17,372 nucleotides of DNA from JBFMHD01 sp040752395 [NCBI: Candidatus Hydrogenedentota bacterium] (GTDB lineage: Bacteria > JBFMHD01): positions 1 to 17,372 of the forward strand of contig JBFMHD010000030.1 of NCBI GenBank assembly GCA_040752395.1, in the 5' to 3' direction. The notes below the pieces were generated by a model. The model saw only the letters and a program-made list of their open reading frames with translations, was not told the origin of the DNA and did not search any database. Below, piece by piece: positions 15,444 to 17,372 of the stretch. How positions within the stretch are numbered: the stretch's first letter is position 1; the number at the start of each line of letters is the position of its first letter. The translations under genes and the position numbers were made by a program.

Positions 15444-15594
15444 GCAGAAAAACGAAAAACATAAATTAGTTGATTAATATTATAAAAATAATATTATTTT
15501 TTCGGATGATCTGCTATTGATATGCGATACCAACGCAACGTCTGTAACAAAGACATATGCTTATAACGTAGTAATGAGCCGTGTAGAATTATTA

Positions 15595-15623
15595 TTGACT
15601 TTTCATCTGGTCTTTTATATTAA
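15595..15623 (+). promoter_or_regulatory. Probable promoter of the UPF0175/DUF3368 pair
   Basis: TTGACT (15595-15600) is followed after 17 bp by TATTAA (15618-15623). TATATT, after 15 bp, is the alternative -10 box. The start codon at 15678 is about 55 bp downstream with a strong ribosome binding site. Confidence 0.4.
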
Positions 15624-15677
15624 GAATATTCAAGTATGCAAAAGAAGTTTGAGTATATAGATGGAGGAAGAAGTAAA

Positions 15678-15971
15678 ATGCAAACTGTAACAGTAAAAAT
15701 TGAATTTCCTAAAGATATTTTTTTACATTGGGGAAGTTCCAAGGAAAACGTAGAAAAGGATGTAAAAGAAGCCACGGCCTTAAAACTTTTTCGGGAAAAA
15801 AGACTTTCTTTTGGCAAAGCCGCTGAGCTGGCCGGTATGTGTTTGTCAGATTTTATGGATTTAACAAGGGAACACAAGATCCCGTTAATAGATTATTCAA
15901 AAGAAGAATTAGAAGACGAAATAAAAACATCTAAAGAATTAGCGCAAAAATTTAAGAAAAATAAAAAATGA
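15678..15971 (+). CDS. UPF0175-family antitoxin
   Basis: The 97-residue protein matches the UPF0175 family: an N-terminal strand QTVTVKIEFPKDIF, then LKLFREKRLSFGKAAELAGMCLSDFMDLTREHKIPLIDYS, a helix-turn-helix-like segment with the family's SFGKAAELAG core (44-53). These proteins typically act as DNA-binding antitoxins next to DUF3368 PIN-like toxins, and such a gene follows here with a 4-bp ATGA overlap. I choose the ATG at 15678 because GGAGG lies ten bases upstream. An ATG 14 codons earlier has no binding site and adds residues absent from the family. The C-terminus is Lys-rich. Since the toxin is broken, this may be an orphan antitoxin or repressor. Confidence 0.85.
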   Translation: MQTVTVKIEFPKDIFLHWGSSKENVEKDVKEATALKLFREKRLSFGKAAELAGMCLSDFMDLTREHKIPLIDYSKEELEDEIKTSKELAQKFKKNKK

Positions 15972-16189
15972 TAATTGTTTCAGATTCAGGACCTTTAATC
16001 AGTTTATCAAAAATAAAGAAATTTAATATTTTAAATCAGATATTTAAGCAGATAATAATACCAGATGCTGTTTACAATGAAGTTGTGAAAGACGGTAGGA
16101 AAAGAGCGGGTGAGAGTGAGACAAAAGATGCATTGGGGACGGAAAATATAGAGAACACCCTTACCCCTCGTACGATTATGAAGCGGTAA
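15968..16189 (+). pseudogene. Truncated DUF3368 (PIN-type) toxin
   Basis: The first 50 or so residues match the start of DUF3368 proteins: MIIVSDSGPLISLSKIKKF with the first acidic PIN residue Asp6, then IIIPDAVYNEVVKDGRKRAGE. Full DUF3368 proteins are around 150-160 residues with further acidic active-site residues. Here the frame continues into unrelated sequence (TKDALGTENIENTLTPRT) and stops after 73 codons. Two-thirds of the domain, including the other catalytic acids, is missing, so it should not be a working ribonuclease. The ATG overlaps the antitoxin stop by 4 bp, so the pair was an intact operon before the deletion or insertion at about 16115-16130. Confidence 0.7.
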
Positions 16190-16229
16190 TGAGCTGTTGC
16201 AGATAGTTTGCGCCTGCGTTTACAAGAAA

Positions 16230-17060
16230 ATGAAGATGTTATTTTTAAAAGTTGTTGTCTATTTTTTGATATTTGTTTTTTTTCTGAAAATGTTTGTTTG
16301 GTTTTATGAAAGAAAACTTATCTATTTCCCGTATAAAATTTTAGAATATACACCTGATGTTATTGGGTTGAAATGGGAAGATATTGAGGTGGTCACAGAT
16401 GATGGGATTAGACTGAACGGATGGTATATACCTGCTCTGGATAGTATCTGCACTCTAATATTTGCTCATGGGAATGCGGGCAATATCTCACATAGACTTG
16501 ATAAGATTATAATGTTTTATAAAAGAAATATCTCTGTTTTTATCTTTGATTATCGTGGTTATGGTAAAAGTGGTGGCAGGCCATCAGAAAAAGGTTTGTA
16601 CCTCGATGGTTTAGCTGCATATAATTATCTGGTAAACAAAAGAGGGGTCCAACCGGAAGATATCGTAGTATATGGTGAATCCATAGGGTCTGCTATAGTT
16701 TCGTATATCGCTTCAAAAAACAGAGTTAGAGCGATTATCCTTGAGTCGCCGTTTACAAATGCTCGAGATATGTCAACTAAGATATTGCCTTTTTTACCTG
16801 TAAAATATTTTGTAACTATAAAATTTGATATTATGTCAATGCTAAAAGATGTAGAGGACCGTATACTTATTATTCATGGCAATAAAGACGAGATTGTTCC
16901 GTTCTTACTTGGCAAAAAGTTGTTCGATTCATTAAAAACTAAAAACAAAGAATTTTATGAAGTACCTGAAGCGGGTCATAATGATGTCAGTTTTGTAGGT
17001 GGTGACAGATATTTTGACAGGATAAAAGAATTTATTCTTGCAAATAGAGATACAGAGTAA
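16230..17060 (+). CDS. Membrane-anchored alpha/beta hydrolase (BEM46/ABHD13-like)
   Basis: I choose the ATG at 16230 (276 residues). Another in-frame ATG is at 16236, and the frame stays open to a TTG at 16197. An N-terminal hydrophobic segment (about 3-24) followed by YERKLIYFP anchors the enzyme with its domain outside the cytoplasm. The hydrolase fold has an oxyanion HGNAGN, FDYRGYGKSGG, the nucleophile elbow YGESIGS (Ser151), an acid in GNKDEIVP (Asp220) and AGHND (His250), a complete triad. This is the pattern of the BEM46/ABHD13-like serine hydrolases of unknown substrate. It is divergent from the biotin operon, which lacks its own pimeloyl-ester esterase, but membrane anchoring argues against a BioH role. 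No strong ribosome binding site is visible. Confidence 0.8.
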   Translation: MKMLFLKVVVYFLIFVFFLKMFVWFYERKLIYFPYKILEYTPDVIGLKWEDIEVVTDDGIRLNGWYIPALDSICTLIFAHGNAGNISHRLDKIIMFYKRNISVFIFDYRGYGKSGGRPSEKGLYLDGLAAYNYLVNKRGVQPEDIVVYGESIGSAIVSYIASKNRVRAIILESPFTNARDMSTKILPFLPVKYFVTIKFDIMSMLKDVEDRILIIHGNKDEIVPFLLGKKLFDSLKTKNKEFYEVPEAGHNDVSFVGGDRYFDRIKEFILANRDTE

Positions 17061-17372
17061 TTCCTCGGTTCGAAGAGTCAAAGAGTTGAGGGTTAAGAAT
17101 GGGGTGGTGAACAAAGGGATGACTCGGTGGCAGCTGAAGCAAGAGGAAAGAGACGCCGCGAATTTAGAAGAAGGTGGAATTCTAGAGAAGAGAGACGGGA
17201 TAATTATGAACAATAGTAAACCACTGGTAATATAATTGCTAAGATCATAAAATCATATAATAAAAAAATCGTTTTAGATATTGGATGTCAATAGAAAAAT
17301 TGTGTAAATAAAAAGAGGGATAAAGAAAGCAATAGCAAAGAGCCCGATAAAAATTACGATTTAGGGAAAAAC
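17061..17372 (+). other. Right-edge stretch without a complete gene
   Basis: The first half (17061-17210) is purine-rich and has no convincing coding frame. At 17220-17294 a short frame without a start codon reads TGNIIAKIIKSYNKKIVLDIGC, then Gln and stop. The KKIVLDIGC part is the start of SAM-methyltransferase motif I, so this may be a scrap of a methyltransferase gene. The remainder (17295-17372) is A-rich and shows nothing I can name. Confidence 0.3.

Larger units (their letters stand above)
15404..15677. other. Divergent control region between bioB and the antitoxin gene
   Basis: Besides the two promoters, the region holds a perfect A/T inverted repeat, TAATATTAT and ATAATATTA (15475-15483 and 15488-15496), followed by six T on the plus strand. 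It could be an operator or a weak terminator. A 22-bp sequence at 15561-15582 is similar to 16176-16197. No gene is seen here. Confidence 0.45.

Noticed and set aside
15404-15677. BirA operator or biotin-responsive element upstream of bioB
   Set aside because: I looked for paired TTGTAAACC-like half-sites and found none, and the near-leaderless promoter leaves no room for a riboswitch.
15636-15677. Upstream ATG of the UPF0175 gene
   Set aside because: No ribosome binding site, and the extra 14 residues are not part of the family; the ATG at 15678 has GGAGG in front.
16197-16229. TTG-started extension of the alpha/beta hydrolase
   Set aside because: It adds eleven residues with two cysteines before the membrane anchor and lies in the repeat next to the toxin remnant.
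17064-17090. tRNA-like GGTTCGAAG
   Set aside because: No acceptor stem, anticodon arm or CCA region can be built around it.
17038-17235. 65-codon plus-strand frame overlapping the hydrolase end
   Set aside because: It overlaps the hydrolase in another frame, starts with TTG, and the product shows no domain-like composition.

Overview
The window is A/T-rich DNA from a bacterium with a lipoprotein-bearing envelope. It carries two lipoproteins, a membrane-anchored FecR-domain protein and membrane glycosyltransferase-like proteins. Many intergenic gaps hold short degenerate repeats. It has no rRNA, tRNA, CRISPR array or intact insertion sequence that I can see. The biotin synthase looks like the kind found in anaerobes. 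This fits an uncultured, probably anaerobic, diderm lineage known from metagenomes, but I cannot name the phylum from the sequence alone.

Positions 1-963: the first codons of a minus-strand gene leave the left edge, divergent from a FecR-domain protein with a very acidic tail. Positions 960-7099, minus strand: an envelope or glycoconjugate cluster. In transcription order it holds a SAM methyltransferase, an FAD oxidoreductase of the amine oxidase / protoporphyrinogen oxidase-like type, a large GT-C-like membrane protein (4-bp overlap with the oxidoreductase), a small lipoprotein, and a second GT-C-like (GT87/DUF2029-like) membrane protein. A second lipoprotein of unknown function lies at 7172-8092 on the plus strand. 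Positions 8092-8621 are a gene-poor stretch with a nested palindromic element, a perfect consensus sigma-70-type promoter and what looks like the C-terminal scrap of an AAA/DUF4143 ATPase.

Positions 8622-10283, minus strand: a phosphate uptake pair, a DUF47/PhoU-like accessory protein followed by a PiT permease. Positions 10444-15403, minus strand: a biotin operon in the order bioB-bioF-bioC-bioD-bioA. The last four genes are tightly overlapped. Together they cover the malonyl-acyl-carrier methylation that starts pimelate synthesis and all four ring-assembly steps. No pimeloyl-ACP methyl ester esterase (BioH or equivalent) is in the operon. A membrane-anchored alpha/beta hydrolase lies about 0.8 kb away on the other strand.

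Positions 15561-16197: a UPF0175 antitoxin followed by a truncated DUF3368 (PIN-type) toxin, bracketed by two similar 22-bp sequences. Positions 16230-17060: the alpha/beta hydrolase. The right edge (17061-17372) holds no complete gene, only a possible methyltransferase scrap.

The most interesting point is the biotin synthase. It lacks the cysteine that normally serves as one ligand of the [2Fe-2S] sulfur-donor cluster (Gly94 here) but has extra cysteines at 40 and 187, suggesting an alternative auxiliary cluster. Its promoter also sits so close to the start codon that the transcript may be nearly leaderless.
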